From the NCBI RefSeq assembly GCF_030867145.1, contig NC_134431.1, positions 10,803,089 to 10,867,088 on the forward strand: DNA of 64,000 nucleotides. The letters run 5' to 3'. Of this stretch, positions 26,101-41,100 are shown in pieces. How positions within the stretch are numbered: the first letter of the stretch is position 1; every line of letters begins with the position of its first letter. Source of the stretch: Opisthocomus hoazin (lineage: Eukaryota; Chordata; Aves; Opisthocomiformes; Opisthocomidae). Made by a program: the position numbers and the translations under genes. The notes beneath the pieces are model-generated. The model searched no databases. It was given only the letters and a program-made list of their open reading frames with translations, and was not told where the DNA came from.

Positions 26101-29100
26101 ACTGTCTGGCAAATGGAGCGGAGATCATTATTTCACAATATTAGTTCACAGGGTGCAGCGAAGCCCCGGTCCTTGTAGGACCCGGGTGCACGGAGTACAA
26201 CATATGGTGCAGAAGAACTCCTACACCTTTGGACATCAGGACAAGCGTTCTAGTCCTACAGCACGGAACACACGATCAAGCAAAATGCTTTTAAACATCC
26301 CTGAAAGATCTTGCTGTACTGGTCAAAGAGAAAATCCTCCATCTTTTGAAAAATAAGAAATCGGGCACTGGATTGACAGTTTCAATCTGAAGAACATTCC
26401 AGGTCTTTTTCACTGACTAGCAATGCACCAGTTCTTAGTCCCCCACCGGATGAGTCACCTGCATCAAAATAAGACTAAAGGTGCAGCCAATATCAGGACT
26501 ATTTTTAAAATAATTATTTTCTGACACAGACTAAGTTTTAAAGTACTTTCACATGTTGGACTAGGCTTCAGCAAGACACTGCCTCTCTCATGCTAGAAAA
26601 TGTACATGAGTAACCTCTGAAATTTTATTGCTGTTATCTGTGTCTGATTACAGCTGCAACAGCCACACAGACATTCACTCAGTCCTTGAATCTAGCTGCA
26701 CATTGCTGCCAGCTTTGTTTCTGCTTTCACTTCAGAGTATCACAGAATCCAGTTTTAAGGCACTTGAGATAAACCCATCCTACACACCTCTGCTTTGTTT
26801 CTACTCGGTTAGATACAGGACTCAAGCACGTCTTTCCCGTTCTAATTAAAATTACATGGTCATAAGGGAAATTAAAATGGAAACAAATCGGCAATGCAAT
26901 GGTTGGGCTGGTTTCTGCTCTGGAAGCGTATCTGGAGCAGTAACCCGGAGAGCAACAGCCAGCTGCCAGGCTTGTCAGTTCAAGTGAAGGAGCCAAGCAC
27001 GGCCTTTACCTTCTTTCGCAAGCTTTCCCAAGTGTTTCTCCAGGCTGGTAATGTGGTGTTTCTCCAGGTAGCCATAGAATTGGAATAAAGTAACCGGTTC
27101 TGTTTGGAGGTACAGAGGGGAGAGCAACCCGTCACAGGTGATGATCTGCTCTAGCAACCTCTGCAATACTGAATGGAACACAGAAAGGAACAAACAAGAA
27201 AATGAAAGGTTGGTTAGGTGGAAGCTGCTTAAAACAAGTTCGTAAGTTTTAGTTTGCTTTTAAAATGCACAAGGACAATTCTTAGCCATGCAATAAAATG
27301 AAACCAGAACGGCCTTGTGTTCAAGAAATGGACTGGTACCTGCTTCTAATTGACCAGGGTATTTGTCCTTCACTTTGAGTGTCAATGTGTATTTTAGTGC
27401 ATGACGGAATCTTTCTGCTGAAGCAAACAAGATGCTGCCAGGCTCTGCAAGATCACTCCAGATTTTCAGATAGTGCTTCTTCTTTTTACTCTTCTGAATA
27501 ACTGAAGAAAAAAAAAATTAAAAAAAAAAATCACATCTTAGAAAGTTAGTGAGCTCTTGCAGATTTGGGATTTTACATGAGAAATTAGGCAGCAGATGGC
27601 ATAGCTACAGACGTGTCAGCATAACTTGTGTTTGCATTATGTAGATGGCTTTGTTCAAAGCTGGAGGATTTGCTGCCAGTATTTCAACATCTGCAAGCAC
27701 TGATTGCACCAACCTCACGTTGAGCTCCTGAACTGTCATTATGAGACATGAATGACATGCCAGCAGCTCTCCTGCCTCTCATTATTGATTTTACCCCAGC
27801 ATCTGAGTCAAGTTTCAGAACTTTCTGTGAGTTTAACTGCTTCCGCTTCTACTAACAAGAGATGTGCGTTTCCAAGCATTTTAGAGATCCTGTCATATGT
27901 ACCTGCACAGGTGGAAAACTCCGAACCTCAGTGCGCAGGCTGAGGCAGGCTTCCTTTCACCAAACACTTCAGCAGAACGCTTGAAGCAGTACCCTGTGAT
28001 TTCTCCCCATCATTTAAACCCTATCGTTTCTCAGTCTTACCTACAGAGATGTTGAACTTGTGTTCTGCATTTAAGACTCCTACGCTTTCCTCGTCACATT
28101 GTGCCAAAGACCCTTCAGAGCCTTGCTCTAGGGAACAGTTTATTCTCACATCCTTCAGGATAAAACCTGTCAGCACATGCTTCCAACTAAAGTTCGCATT
28201 CTTGCCACTATATTTACCAAGATGAGAACAAAAGCCTTCAAAGTCTCCCATTGTGCCTTTATCATTTTGTCACATCCAACAGTCGATGGAAGAATTTAGT
28301 AGTGGGAAGGCCCGAGATGGGAAAAATTGCACACCAAACTTGTCTTGTAAATATGTACAGGATTTGGGCTGTTTGCTTACATAGATATAAAAGAGGACTT
28401 AATTAGGGCTATTCTGCTGTTCTTTGACTGCAAACTCCATCATCTATAACATCCTTTTTCTAAGACATAGCAGTTCAGCTACTATTTCTTTGAAACAAAC
28501 TTCTTCAGATCTTTTCCTTCCTTTCAGGGGGGGAAAGAAAAAAAAAAAAACCCCACACAAACGATGAGCCCTGTTTTTTCTAAGAACCTAGACATAAGAG
28601 CCATTTTAATTATGTGAATGTTTGTAAGGAACTTAGAATGAAACCCTGACGTGTCTGGGGGAGCTCAAGCAGAGTTACCTGTACCTCCCAGATCTCTGGC
28701 ATGCCTTGGAATAATGCAGTTACTCACTTTCTTCAACAGACATATCCACGACATCCCCCAGGACTCGCGTCTGCTCTGATACTTCTTCCAAAATTCTCTC
28801 CTGGACAACCTGGGCTACATTTGGTGACCTTAGTTTCTGAAATGCAACACACTCATCTTAGCAGCTGAAACAAAGGTAGTATCATGCTCAAGGTGAATGG
28901 GGATTTGTTTCTTAGAATCAAACTTCTACAATCTGTGAGAGAACACACCAGCTGCTCTCAGAAAGCCTCTTTTCCCATGACAGGATGGACAGGTCACTTC
29001 TGAGTGCAAAGCTGCTCAGCAGAACAGGGTGAGTAAATCACATTATGCTGGGACAGGCTGTCTGGCATTTGCCATTCTTCTCTGCCGCTGTCCATTGACA

Positions 29101-32100
29101 ACTGTGTAGCAGAGCAATACTAACAGTTACGCTGTGCTCTGCTGCCCATCTTCATCAGAGGTAATACTTGGAGGACAATAACGTGCTTGAGCTCTATAAC
29201 CAAAATTAATTGAGGAAGGAGGTCTCAAGGGGAGATAACAGTTCTTTCTTGCCCTACATGCTACCACTTTCTAGTAGTAGCAGTTGTTCACTCATTAAAA
29301 AATGGATCACCTGTTATCGATAAACAGTTCAACCCAAATCTGTCCTACTGCACTAGCAGCCTGCTTTGGGCACAAAGGTGTTACTTAGGGCTTCAGCAAT
29401 ACCCAGAGGCGGAAAAAAAGCAGCAGAGTTTTGTATGACATGTTCTGTGCATGCACACATATACACTGCATTTTTTTGGACTCAATTTCTATTCTGAGTT
29501 TTTCTGCTTTTATAAGAGACCCAGCTACATATTCACTTTTGTCTGTAATCAGAAACAACAATTATAACCAGTACCCTGGAAACCCATGGGCTGTTCCTTA
29601 CCTGCAAAAGACCTTTGCACAGCTTCAGATGAGTTATCAAAAGTACATCTAAGTTGTCGTCACCAGTAGTTACATCTCTGTTTTCTGTTCTCGTGTCACA
29701 GCTCAGGGACTGAAGCGTGTTGTCATTGTATGTACTGTTGAGATGAGGGAAGAAGGAATTAAAACATTACCTCATCATCAAATGAATGTGAAGATGTGCA
29801 GTCTCAGTAGTAGCCTTCACGCAAGTTGCAAAAGTACAAACCAGGTGGCCATTTAACAGATAACACCATTTTTTAATCACATTTGAAATACTTCTTAAAA
29901 ATATGAGGACTTTATTTCTAAAACTTATTCCAGGACAGTACTACTGGATCAGTTGATCCCACAAAATCCCATTTTTGAGAATCAATACTAGGAAAAGATG
30001 CTTCCAGACAATGTGAATTGAGTTGCTGGCTCATTTGCAGTGGGTGAACTGCAAAAGCGGCACATGTAACAGACAAACGCCTTGGTGTTCTCCCAACTCG
30101 ACAGCACTGGGAGTGTAGGAAGTCTCCCAGGATCAGGCTCATTGCTCTGGAATGTAAGTTTCAGTGCTACACAACTTGCAAACCACAAAACTGAATTCAA
30201 AAGAACAAACAAGTGGAAAAGCTCTGTAAGTTACTCGTAGCTCTCTCCCTCGCTAGTGAAGAATTCTTCAGCGTCATCCTGATAAGCCAGTTCCCTGCAG
30301 CCTGCTTCTAGCAGTCCTACACATCAGGCTTTCCAGCATATCCTGCAGGTATCATTCCGCAATGTTCTCCATAAGTTCAGTTTAAGTTTCCGGCTATTTC
30401 AGTCTGGTAGGTATTCCAAACTGTGAATCTCAGAGTAGTCAAAGACATTGGTTTCTATCCTGGATGTTCATACTAGGTGCAGCTCAGCACAATTGTTACT
30501 TGGCCAGTGTAGCATATCGGCAAGTGTTCCTGGGCTCAGCCCTCCCCACCCTTTTCCCTTGCCCCCCGCAACCAAGGGCTGCAGATACATACCTGATACT
30601 GCCTGTTCTTACGCTTCCAAATAATGAAAGCTCATCAGCACTACAGTCCGTGTTTAAAAAGTCAAAACTTTCCAGTACTGTCTCCACCATCAAACTTTCC
30701 ATAGATGAATGTTTGTGATGAAGTGTCTTTAGCTGTTGATGGAACAGAAGGAAAAATACTGTTATTTGTAGTTATCAAGCCATTTTTCATGAGTTCTTTA
30801 CTGCTTTTCAAATCCCTCTTAATAACAAATCAGTTTGCTTTTCTGATTTCATTCTTAACACATCAGGAAAGTTAGCTCTTGGTACAGCACTCTGATCCCA
30901 AAATAATGTTGCTAATTAAATTCAAAATATGCTTCTATATTTTAATCTGTCTGTATTCCTCTTTGGATTTAGATGCCTGTTAAGAGCATTTACATGCCTG
31001 TATGAGAGCTGATTTTCTCCGCATCTTCTGCCATTAGAGCAAATTTTCACTTATTTCCTGTTTCAGGCCTAGAAGTAGCAATCTTAGGGGTCTGTTGTGT
31101 TCCAGCATAGTATCCACGAACTTCAATATCAATAGTGGATTTCATGGTGCCACTAACTTTCTCCCCCTTGGAAAGGCTGCTTTGAGAGCACTTGGTTTGG
31201 ATTTTTTCATTTCTGTTTCTAAAGTGGTTGCACCAGAGTAGGAAGTCAGTGCAGTTTTGTTAGCGCTATGCGTTATCCCAGAGCTCAGATGAAGTCTTAG
31301 AGTATCTCATCACCCAAGTCTGCACACTAGCCCCATGTAGTACCATGCTACCAAATTTACAATGTAACCCACTGCTTGCCGAAAGCTCTTCTCCAGAACC
31401 TTTCCCCTAAAGAAAGAAATGCTTTCAGCATCATATGCCTTGTCAGACAGACTGAACTGCCTGCAAAAGCGAGGTGATCCTGGAGAGACATTAGTTTTGA
31501 TAAACTGATGCAGTCATCTCAAGGTATACCAAATCTGAAAAACATCAGAAAAACATTAGAAGCAAACCAAAATGCAGAGGTTCTGATGTACAATTCAGAT
31601 TCTGCTTAGCCCAGACTAGTTTCCACTTCAACTGCATGCAGTTTCTTCATTTCTTTTTCCAGACTATTGATCTGCGCCCAGCATTTGAAGGCTGCTGCGG
31701 GACACGGTGCTCTGTGCCGTCAGCGCTCAAGGCTGCCTTTCCCGAGTAGTGCCTGACCTCTGGTGGCCACACTTACTTTTTGGGAACATGCCATCGACAC
31801 ATCATTAAGTCAAACCCACCACAGGGTCACGAAACTTCTACAGTTTTAGGAGTAACGGGGGAAGCTACACCATCGACCAAGAGTAAAACACTACCCTACC
31901 TTTAATTTATCCCTCAGAGATGAAAACTGGTATTCCAATTTCTCCAGCAGGGCTTGCCCCACATCATTTAATTTCAGCAAATTTAACACTTCTTGCAGAG
32001 TCTTATCAATTGACTTTGTACATCCATCTAGTCTCAGGTCATTTGCAGCATTCAAGCTTTTCTGACTAAGGTCTTCTTGCTTTGTCAGATGGCGATTTCT

Positions 32101-35100
32101 GGTCTGGCTGAAAGAACCTCTACCACCTTTGTAACGATTCAGAAAACTAGATGGGTTATTTGGAAATCCATCCACACAGGGAGTCTTCTTCAGGATATCT
32201 AAAGTTGTGTGATTTGGAGGAGGATGCTGTCGCTCTTCTGCACAAGTCTCTTGAATAATCACCAGTGGCAACGTCCTATGGTCTAGTGCTGGAGTTGTAT
32301 TTCTGGATTCTGTCCCTTTCTGATCCTCAGAGCTGAACGAGTCTGCCTCACTTGTCTCTGCAAGGTTGTGATGCTTGCTCCTCCCACGTACTTCAAAATC
32401 ACAGGCAGCCAGGTAGCTCAATATGCTGGGAGGCTGAGCTTCATCACTTACATCCTCTTGGTTCTGCCTTTGTTGCAAAACAGACTGCAGCAAATAGGTT
32501 TGTAAGTGAGCACATACATACACAATTGAAATGCATGAGATACTGCCTAAGACAGAGAACTACAGTTTCCTGTTCTTGGAAACATACGCACCCAAACTGA
32601 TCAAACCCACAGGGCTCTTCTGCATGAGGGAGCCAGGCCAGCAGAGGCTGGACAAAAGGAACTATTGAAACAAAAGTACTAAGAGCCTACTGGGTGAACC
32701 AAGCAGAGGAATAGTAACTGTGCTTTAGCTCATTCAGATCAAAGCTACCAAGACAGTTAAAAAATTGTTCTTGAAAATGAATCTTGCCAAGCAGCTTTCA
32801 TGTCACATCAGCTCAGGATAGGATGTGAATGTCATGGTTAGAGTCCAACATACCCTGAACAAATAATAAACCTTTCTGAAGAAGGCTGCATATCCTGCTG
32901 GCGTGGTAAGGCAATGCCAAACCTGACTTAGACTTGATGTTAGGGGAACGTACATATGATGTTATTAGTATTTGAGATGTATGGCAGAATTAACAGGATC
33001 ATATCAAACAACCATTAATACAAAGCCCTCTTGAACGAACAAGAAAGAGGACAGAGTTTTCTGTTCCCCTGGGCTACACCTGGCAAAAAGTGGGGTTGAG
33101 GAAGAGGAAGGCTTGTTTCACATAGCACCTCTAAGACACCGTTCTGCTCCATGGCTACTGAGACAGACTGGTTCCTAGTTTGGTTCCCACTGCAGACTAC
33201 GAGAGCAGATGCCCACATCTCTACCATTCTGACTGCCAAGAAGAATATTTGGCAGTTTTGGTTGGGAAGTTGTTGGGTGGTTTTTTGTTGGGGTTTTTTT
33301 TTGGGGGGGGGGTGGTGGTGGTTTTTTGTTTTGTTTTTTGTTTTTTTGGTTTTTGTTTTTTTTGTTTTGTTTTTTTTAACAAAATCTAAAATGGCACTCA
33401 AAAGAATAGGGATTAAAAGAAAAATACAACAAAGCCCCAAACTAAACTGCCAAGGCCCTGGAGTGCTATGTTTTCACATTTCTGAGCGTGTTCTTCAATA
33501 GCCTGATCAAACCCAAAAATCCAGTCCTAGGTCTGTGCTTTGCATTTTGCTTTCCTCAGCATACTCACCAGGTAGTATTTTTCTCTGAAGCTGGGAGTAT
33601 TTGGTGGGGTCCAGTTGTATAATGAGTTCTTCCTGCTACCCACAGAAAACTTGGCAGTGGTTCCAGGTGACAAAAACAGGTTCTCTGTGTCAAAGGGGCT
33701 GTAACAGAAGATACAAAGGCCTAAGTGTCAGTAAGACCAGAAAGCACAGAGATGTTTAGCAGCAGCAACAGCTGTTAGGATTTGAACTGTGACTTTTAGT
33801 AAACAACACAGGGAATAAAAGGAGACTCTGACCAGTATCTTGGATTGCATCAGCAGAGAAAGAGGTAGGTGAAAAGGTTGCATACTCTGCAGAGAATTCT
33901 GAACACCCATTAGACAGAGACTTGTGCCACAGTCTTTGGAAGAAGAGTCCAACAAGTCAAAAGTCTGAAGAGCTCTCTGTCCTTCCGCGGTGTCCTACAC
34001 AGATACCAGTGCTGGCCAGTACAGCACAGGCTGCTTGCCAACAGCCACTGGACAGCTAGCGAGACACACACCATACCAGATAGGAAGGAAATGTAACACA
34101 TGAAATAATGGAAAACTGTAATTAATTTCCCTCCTGCAGAGCACATACCACCTGGAAAAGCCACTAAAAAAAACTTCATTATCCTTCAAATACTAATAAC
34201 TCCTTTGGCTGGCAGAATAAGCTTGTGCAGTGGTATAGGGTAAGTTCTGTGGTTCATACAGTCATGGATGACCCCAGGTATAGTCCCAGAGGATACTTGC
34301 TATAGTCTACAAGACTGATCAGCCCTGCTCTAAAGACTTCCCATTCACCTACGACATCACAGCCATTGATTTCCCAACTCCTTTGCAAAGCATGCTAAAG
34401 AAACTTGGATGAACTGCCTCCCAAAATGCAACCCAGCTAACTATGAGAGGGAAAACATATTTAAAGTTAAATAAAGCAAGTTTGTTTTTTTCTACACATT
34501 ACTTTTGTTCCCTACTGATATGCCTTGTGACACCAAAAGAAAGTTTATTTTTCCATTTAAGCACTGGCGTGTTGAAAAAAAGTGAATTGTTTATAACAAA
34601 TCTAATCTTATAGATATGAATTTAATGACCAAACAGTAGGATAAAATCAGCTGCATTTAGCTGTACAATATAGAACCATTAGAAGTCTGAAAAAATCCAA
34701 ACAATAATTAGGACTAATCAATTGCAGGGAAATGATCTTCTGTTCTCTAGCAAAAGCTGAAAAGCAGAGCTCCAACTCTCTCTAGCTTCTCACGTTGCAC
34801 AGGAACAATTCTAACAGCCTCCTGCAGTGCAACACACCACGGTCTTCCTTAGTATGGAGGTAACACTCTGTGAGTGCACCTAATACAGGTTAATTGGCTA
34901 AATTAACCAGCATCACCCAGCTGGGGTTCATCAAACAGGCCAGGTCCACGGAGTCACATTAACAACCACCTGCATTGTCTCCACTATGCAGAAAATAAAT
35001 CAGGTTTTCTGACAGTAAGAGCCTTTTGGCCAAAGCCTGCTATGTTTACCGATGGAAGCAAATTACTCCCATCCATGGCATTTCTTAATAAGAGTCACAG

Positions 35101-38100
35101 GGATCCATTCCTCAGATTTTTCATTTTTAGGTTTTAATACAACAATGCAGTAATGCAAAATGACACTTTAGAGGAAAGGGACAGGAATAACAAGCTAAAT
35201 CTGTTTTGCCTTTTTTTTTTTTACTAAAAAAAAAAAAAACTTAATTACTAAAATCCTCTAGCAAACACAGCTATTCAGCTGCCCTCCAAACAAGCACATG
35301 CTCCCTATTGCTGCAATATAACAAGTTGAGAGCAAAGTGAAGAGTGGAGGAAAGAATGAAGTCTGCTCTAAAGCATCTATTAGCTCTTGATTGTAAGCTC
35401 TTTAGGCATGATCTGTCATCTTATTCCACATTTGTACAGCAAACATCACAGTGGGGCAGATCTATGAATACATCTCTCTCAGCATCTTGACATTGACAGA
35501 AGCCAGTAGGGGATATTCAGGGGAAAAGCACAGGAATTAAGTCAAATATAGTAGGCTTTCCCTAGACACACACTCAAATTTGAGACAATCCATAGCTGAG
35601 ATCTGTCATGCCAGCAGACTATTGCTGTTAATTGTCACACACTTTTCCATGGTTTGTCTAGTTACTTCCTGAAGTCATTGACACAAAATCTCTGCATAGG
35701 TCAAAAGTATGCAGAAATGTCACTGTTTAATTTTACATTGTGGAACAAGTACTTTGACGGGGGGGGTGGTGGTGGTGGTGGTGGTGTGTCTCTCTGTGGC
35801 TGTACTGAGAGAAATGGTGGCCAATCATTTCCTTTCCACGTTCCCCACAGCAAACATCTATAAGCCTCTACAGTGTTATCCATCAACACCTTTTCAAGAC
35901 TGAAAAATTCTGTAAAAGAAAAAATGGAAGTGGCCCCACATCTCTCATCATCTTTCTTGTCCCCATCCTACTTCTATGTTTCCAAACATGTTGGCCTTTG
36001 GCTGTGACTAACTACAATATTGGCATTAAATGCCCGACACTACAATGCCATCATTGTTAAGCCCAATGTAAACACTGCACATAACTCTCCTTTAGCTTGC
36101 CTTAGCACCATTGCAGGACTTCAGTGTTCAGGTCCAAAATACACACACCTAGTCTGACCTTGAAGGGATTTGCCATTCAGAGCTCGTGTTTCTTACACTG
36201 AGCCTCCCACGATATCAGCAGCTTTGCAGCCACACACATTCAGAGGTACCTCAGCCTTGCCAGAACTAAGCATGGATTCCCAGCAAGATATTATTCTGCC
36301 ACAACCACTAAACCTGTGGAGGGATGAAATACTTGAGATTTCTACCATTGTCCTCACCCTGCTGCATTTTTCTGTTGAGTGTGCGAGGAGGACGTTTCCT
36401 GGTTGATGTTCTCAGAGGACCATAAGTAACCAGGCAAAGAGCATGTAAGAGCTGAAATCAATTCACTCTTCAGCCCCAGAGGATCTGCATTCCTTTCTCC
36501 CACTGCCAAGGCTGTGCCCTAATCACTCCCCTTCTGTCCAGTCACTCCACATACTAAATAGCACGAGGCCAGAAGGGCTCTTCATGGATGGAGCAGTCTG
36601 AATCCCGCTGCTCAGCCTGTGAATCCAAACTTGTATTAAGACAAAAACCAATTCTGGTCAATGGGATTGGACTTGCCTTTAATCCTGATATTTCTTTTCT
36701 TCCCTATTGAAAACAGGTGAAAATGCAATTTTAACAGTGTGACTGTTGTTAGGGTTCTCCTACCCATTAAAGCACAATAAGCACCAGTTTCAAGGTTAGT
36801 ACAGCTTATCACAAGACTAAGCTACAAAACGTCACTTCCGTCAAAAGCACAGATACACACTAATGGACTACTGCTTAAAGATACCTGCATGAGCAACTAC
36901 CTATTCATGTAAGTTTTCATCTATAAGAGCAAGACTGTCAGCAGGCATGTAATGAAAAAAAAACAAACTTTCATTTTTTATCCTCCCTTAAGGTTTTTTT
37001 CCTCCTACTCCACAAACTCTTGTGAGCCAGGCCAGGACACACTCAAAGAGGACAGAAATTACAAGAGCGGTTCTGGCTGGTTGGTACCCTTAGATCCCAG
37101 TATGGGGTGCTAACTGAAGTTCTGAAAAGAGAATACAGGCTTTCTCTTTTTCCTTCATGTAAGAGACACAGACAGAATTCAGGCTGCTGTTTAGGTTGGC
37201 AAAAAATCCAAAGTCTTCTGCCAAACTGGCCAAGAGAGCCGTTCTGCAACAGGCCCAAGCTCATTCACACTCCTCATGACATAATCTATAAAGAAGTTGA
37301 AGGAACTTTCGTTAGAGCCCAGAATACTAGTGGCCTATTTGAAGAAAACATACATTTAGAAGTAGAAGAGTGATCTACATCTGGATTTCTCACAAAACAG
37401 GTCTAGACTGAAAGCTTGCCTCTCAGGAAGTTTGGCCAAATCACCTGGATTTGTTTAGTGATTCTTAAATCAAAGTAAGAAAACAGCTGTTTTTCTGAGT
37501 GCCCTATCTTTGAAAACAGAAACACCCTGAGTTATCATCACACAACTTCTCTTTTCTGTAAACAACCTCAGCAACCAGGCTGTCAAAGAGGAGGAGGGGC
37601 CTGCCAGTTCTGTGCAGAAGTGCTCTGGAGAATCCACTTGGTAGCATACCAATGCATTTCACAAAACTTAAACACAGCAGACACACACAGACGGAGTTTT
37701 CTCATACACTGAAAAATTCCAGGTGGGGATTAACTCCCAAAGAAAGTGTGTCAACCACTAATCCTGCTCCCAGCTCAGCTGTTACCAACTCTAAAAGCTA
37801 GGTGATGGGTGTCCCAAATGCCATAGATGTGTTTATCTTGCCAATCAAAAGCTGCACTCTGAGCTGTGAGCTACTGCAACAATCTAGTGTCAGCATAATT
37901 TTTCTACAACATTTAGTCACAAGTATCACTTGCTTTGCAGATTTAGGCTGTTATCTGGGAAACTATGCAATATCACAGAATAGGAAGGGATTTTCCTCAT
38001 ACAGTCCTTTTGGAAGAACAACTTACGTGCACAGTTATTTATCCAAGTTCTTGACAGTGACGAAAGGCAAGCAAGTAGATCCAGCAAAAGTAAATGAAGT

Positions 38101-41100
38101 TGATCTATCCATTAGGTGCCTTTTGCATGGGTTAACAAGAAGAGAATAAAAGTGGTTTCTTCCAGACTCCACTATGCCTGTACTATCTCTCGGTACAGCA
38201 CTTCCCATATCAGGGCAAAACCAGATTTTTATACCCAGTTCAATGAAGAAACTATGTCACCTTCAGCGCACAAGTAAAGCTTCTTAAGTTGTTAGGCTTG
38301 AAGTCAGGGGAAAAAGGGACTTCCCTTACAAGAAAAGCATCTCTACAAGTAGAGGGTTCTGCCTCTAATCCTTTCTGCTCTGAAACTGCATATAGAGCTT
38401 TTGATCATTATACATTCAGATTAAAGCCAATGCAAGTTTTAGTGGCATGTGTTTGTTTCAGGGTGAGAGATCACAAGTAAAGGCACCAGACTTTGCTGGT
38501 GATGTACAAGAGCTCATACAGCCTTCTATGCCTCTTTTCTCTCCTTCCTTTCCCAGTACTAATGCATGCGAATGCTAAGAACAACAGAATATTTTAATTC
38601 GCCCTCATTTAAGAGGGCTGTCATTTTAAGAGCTACTTTTACTTTTTAAAGAAAAAATACATAATGCAACTTGCACCATCCCCACTCTACCCAGTTTTCA
38701 GTAGCTCTACCATGAATGTCTTTGCTTTCAGATTCAAAGGGGGGTACATATGTAACTAGGCATGAGTAAGAGGAAGTTTCATAGGGCACATAATGCAAGA
38801 TCACAGTAAGCTGCTGGAATGGGGCTTTGTTACGCAACTAATTAGTGGCTCAGCTTCTCAAATAAGAAAGAGAGGCCTCAAAAGTCTCAGAGCAGCTGCA
38901 TCACCTCACCAAAATATATATTGATGCCCATTGTCAGACCACAGGAGGAAATAGTGTCATAAACAACACGTGTGGGCAAAACTCTGCTGTGTGAGTTTAT
39001 TTCTCATTGACTTAGAGCAGTGTGTGTTTGAAAGTAATTTTCAGATGCTGTTGCCAAGACTCATGTTTCAGCCCAATCGCATGTACAAGTCAACAAGTCA
39101 AGAACCACAGCATACACAAAAGACAGGCAGAAAACAGTATGTTGATCAATAAAGCTTTTCTTTCCCCAATGCCAGAAACACAATCTGAAAAACTGTTTAT
39201 CAACACTTGAACAGCAATTGCAACAGAAAACCTTTGTGGCATTTCTCCTGCTGGTGGCTTAAAAGGCTGTGGCAGGGTTTTAAGTCAAACAATACTTCCA
39301 AAGCAAATGAAAAGTAGAAACAGGGTATTAAGACCTGAAAAGTCAAGTCTGATTGTAAAATGCATTTGGTTACTTTTCCCTAAGGGTAGGAAACCTTTTC
39401 TCTTACTGAAAGATGTGTTTGGCTCTTGGGCACATTTAGCAGACTAAATATTTAGCACATACAAGTTTTTTTATTTTTGGGTAGTTTTTAAGAAAACAAG
39501 AAACCAGCATGGTCAGAGAAGATTGTATAAGGCTAAGTCACAGGTGAGTCCGGCATGCAAGGCATAGCTCCCTGCCTTTCCTAATCTAAACATTGTTCAG
39601 TTCTGCTTTTCTTGGAGAGAGTCTAGATCCACAAGTCACCACAAAGTGGCCTTTCAAGAAGGTCCTTATCATGGAGGTATGTTCAAATGCCTCTTTGCCA
39701 TGTTGGGTTGGGAAGAACTGAGGACTGCAGTAAGCCATATACAAAAGTACAAGTGAATAGTGGTCATTGTTTAATTGAGCACCTCACTAAGATTGCTAGA
39801 TTTAACTCCTGGACAGTAGTAAATGAAAACAGGTTAAAAAGTCTTAATTTGTTGCAGACAAGATTCTCAGAATGGACCAACAGTCCCATAAAGCATAAAT
39901 AATAGTACTACCTCAAAAACCTATGGTGGTGTGTCTAGAGTGAGGAAGAAGTTCCAATGCAGCATCCAAAAAAGTGAGAATTTGCTTTTAGTAACATCAG
40001 TAACCCACTAAAAAGAAAAAATCAATTTACAAATTTAAATTATAAAACAATTTAACAAATGACAGGCACCATGAAAATACTCAGCTATTTAAAAAGTGCA
40101 TCTGTAACCAACCTTCCCTGTAGTGCATAAACTGGCCTTACATCAATAACTGTAATCACAGTGCAAATATGAAGGTGCTAAGTCTTTGGGCAAACTTCAC
40201 TTTTAACTTTTAACAAGTTGTGGACTGATAATAGCGATTGCCCTAAAGTTTCAACTACGTATCTTTTCATGGTGCCTAGATGCTGCTATTTTCAGTTTCA
40301 TTTCATCATCTGTAAGATTATTGTTCATGTTTTGTAGATGTACATTCATTGCTTGAAGCTAGACTTGAATGCTCATTCTGAAGAGTAGGAAGCTAAGTAA
40401 AAGCCTACTAGTCAGCTCATGTGGCTAGCCGTGGCACTGGTAACATCAGCACAAAGAACTGAAGGGTCACAGAAACAGCTTCTGTCTCCTTCCCTTTCCC
40501 CTTCCTGGGGACGGGCCCCACAAAGTCAGAGATCAGGCACAGTAGCTGCAGTTGCTGTGAGGAAGCATGTGGCTGCTATCTATCCTGCACCTGCTCTGCA
40601 AACAGAAAGAGGACTATGATGTTGAATGCTACTAAGTGACATACTTAGAGACTCTAATTTATTTCAAATGTTTAGCTCCAGCTTTTTTCATTTGAAGCTG
40701 TACTTACTTCCAGAGGACCTCCAGCTGTAGCTTGATAGTGCCCAGTTCAGTTATATCCACAATGATTGCCTGAGGCTTGGTCGTAAAGAAGGTTATGCTG
40801 TCACATGTCACGACACCAACTAGAATAGTGGCCAGTCCCCGCAGCTCTGTCACCTACAGGGACAAACATACCCATTTTCATCTTACCAGACAATCTTAAG
40901 TCACATGCATGGAAAGGAGAACACCCGAGTCTCAGATCTGCTCCGAGGCCCACAACAAACTTAAAAGCTTGATACTCAATTCTAAAATGTTGTGAGCCAA
41001 TATCCCCACAAGGAATATGTCACAGATGGCTAGCAAAGAGGAAAGGAGTTCTCTGAGCTGAGGAGAGACAGAGGACAGAGTACAGCGCTTCTGACAAAAG

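Larger units (their letters stand above)
28837..31899 (-). other. RIPOR3: RIPOR3 introns 12-14 (exons 13 and 14 lie within)
   Basis: Introns of 765, 858 and 1167 bp. No other exon, gene or repeat family is recognised. Confidence 0.7.

Noticed and set aside
33015-33501. Frames of 116 and 141 codons over 33.0-33.5 kb
   Set aside because: They are made largely by the G/T low-complexity tract, giving Gly/Val/Phe or Lys/Thr/Pro homopolymers.
37972-38010. TATCACAGAATAGGAAGGGATT, resembling the start of an inverted CR1 3' end
   Set aside because: The match is only about 20 bases and no other CR1 block follows.
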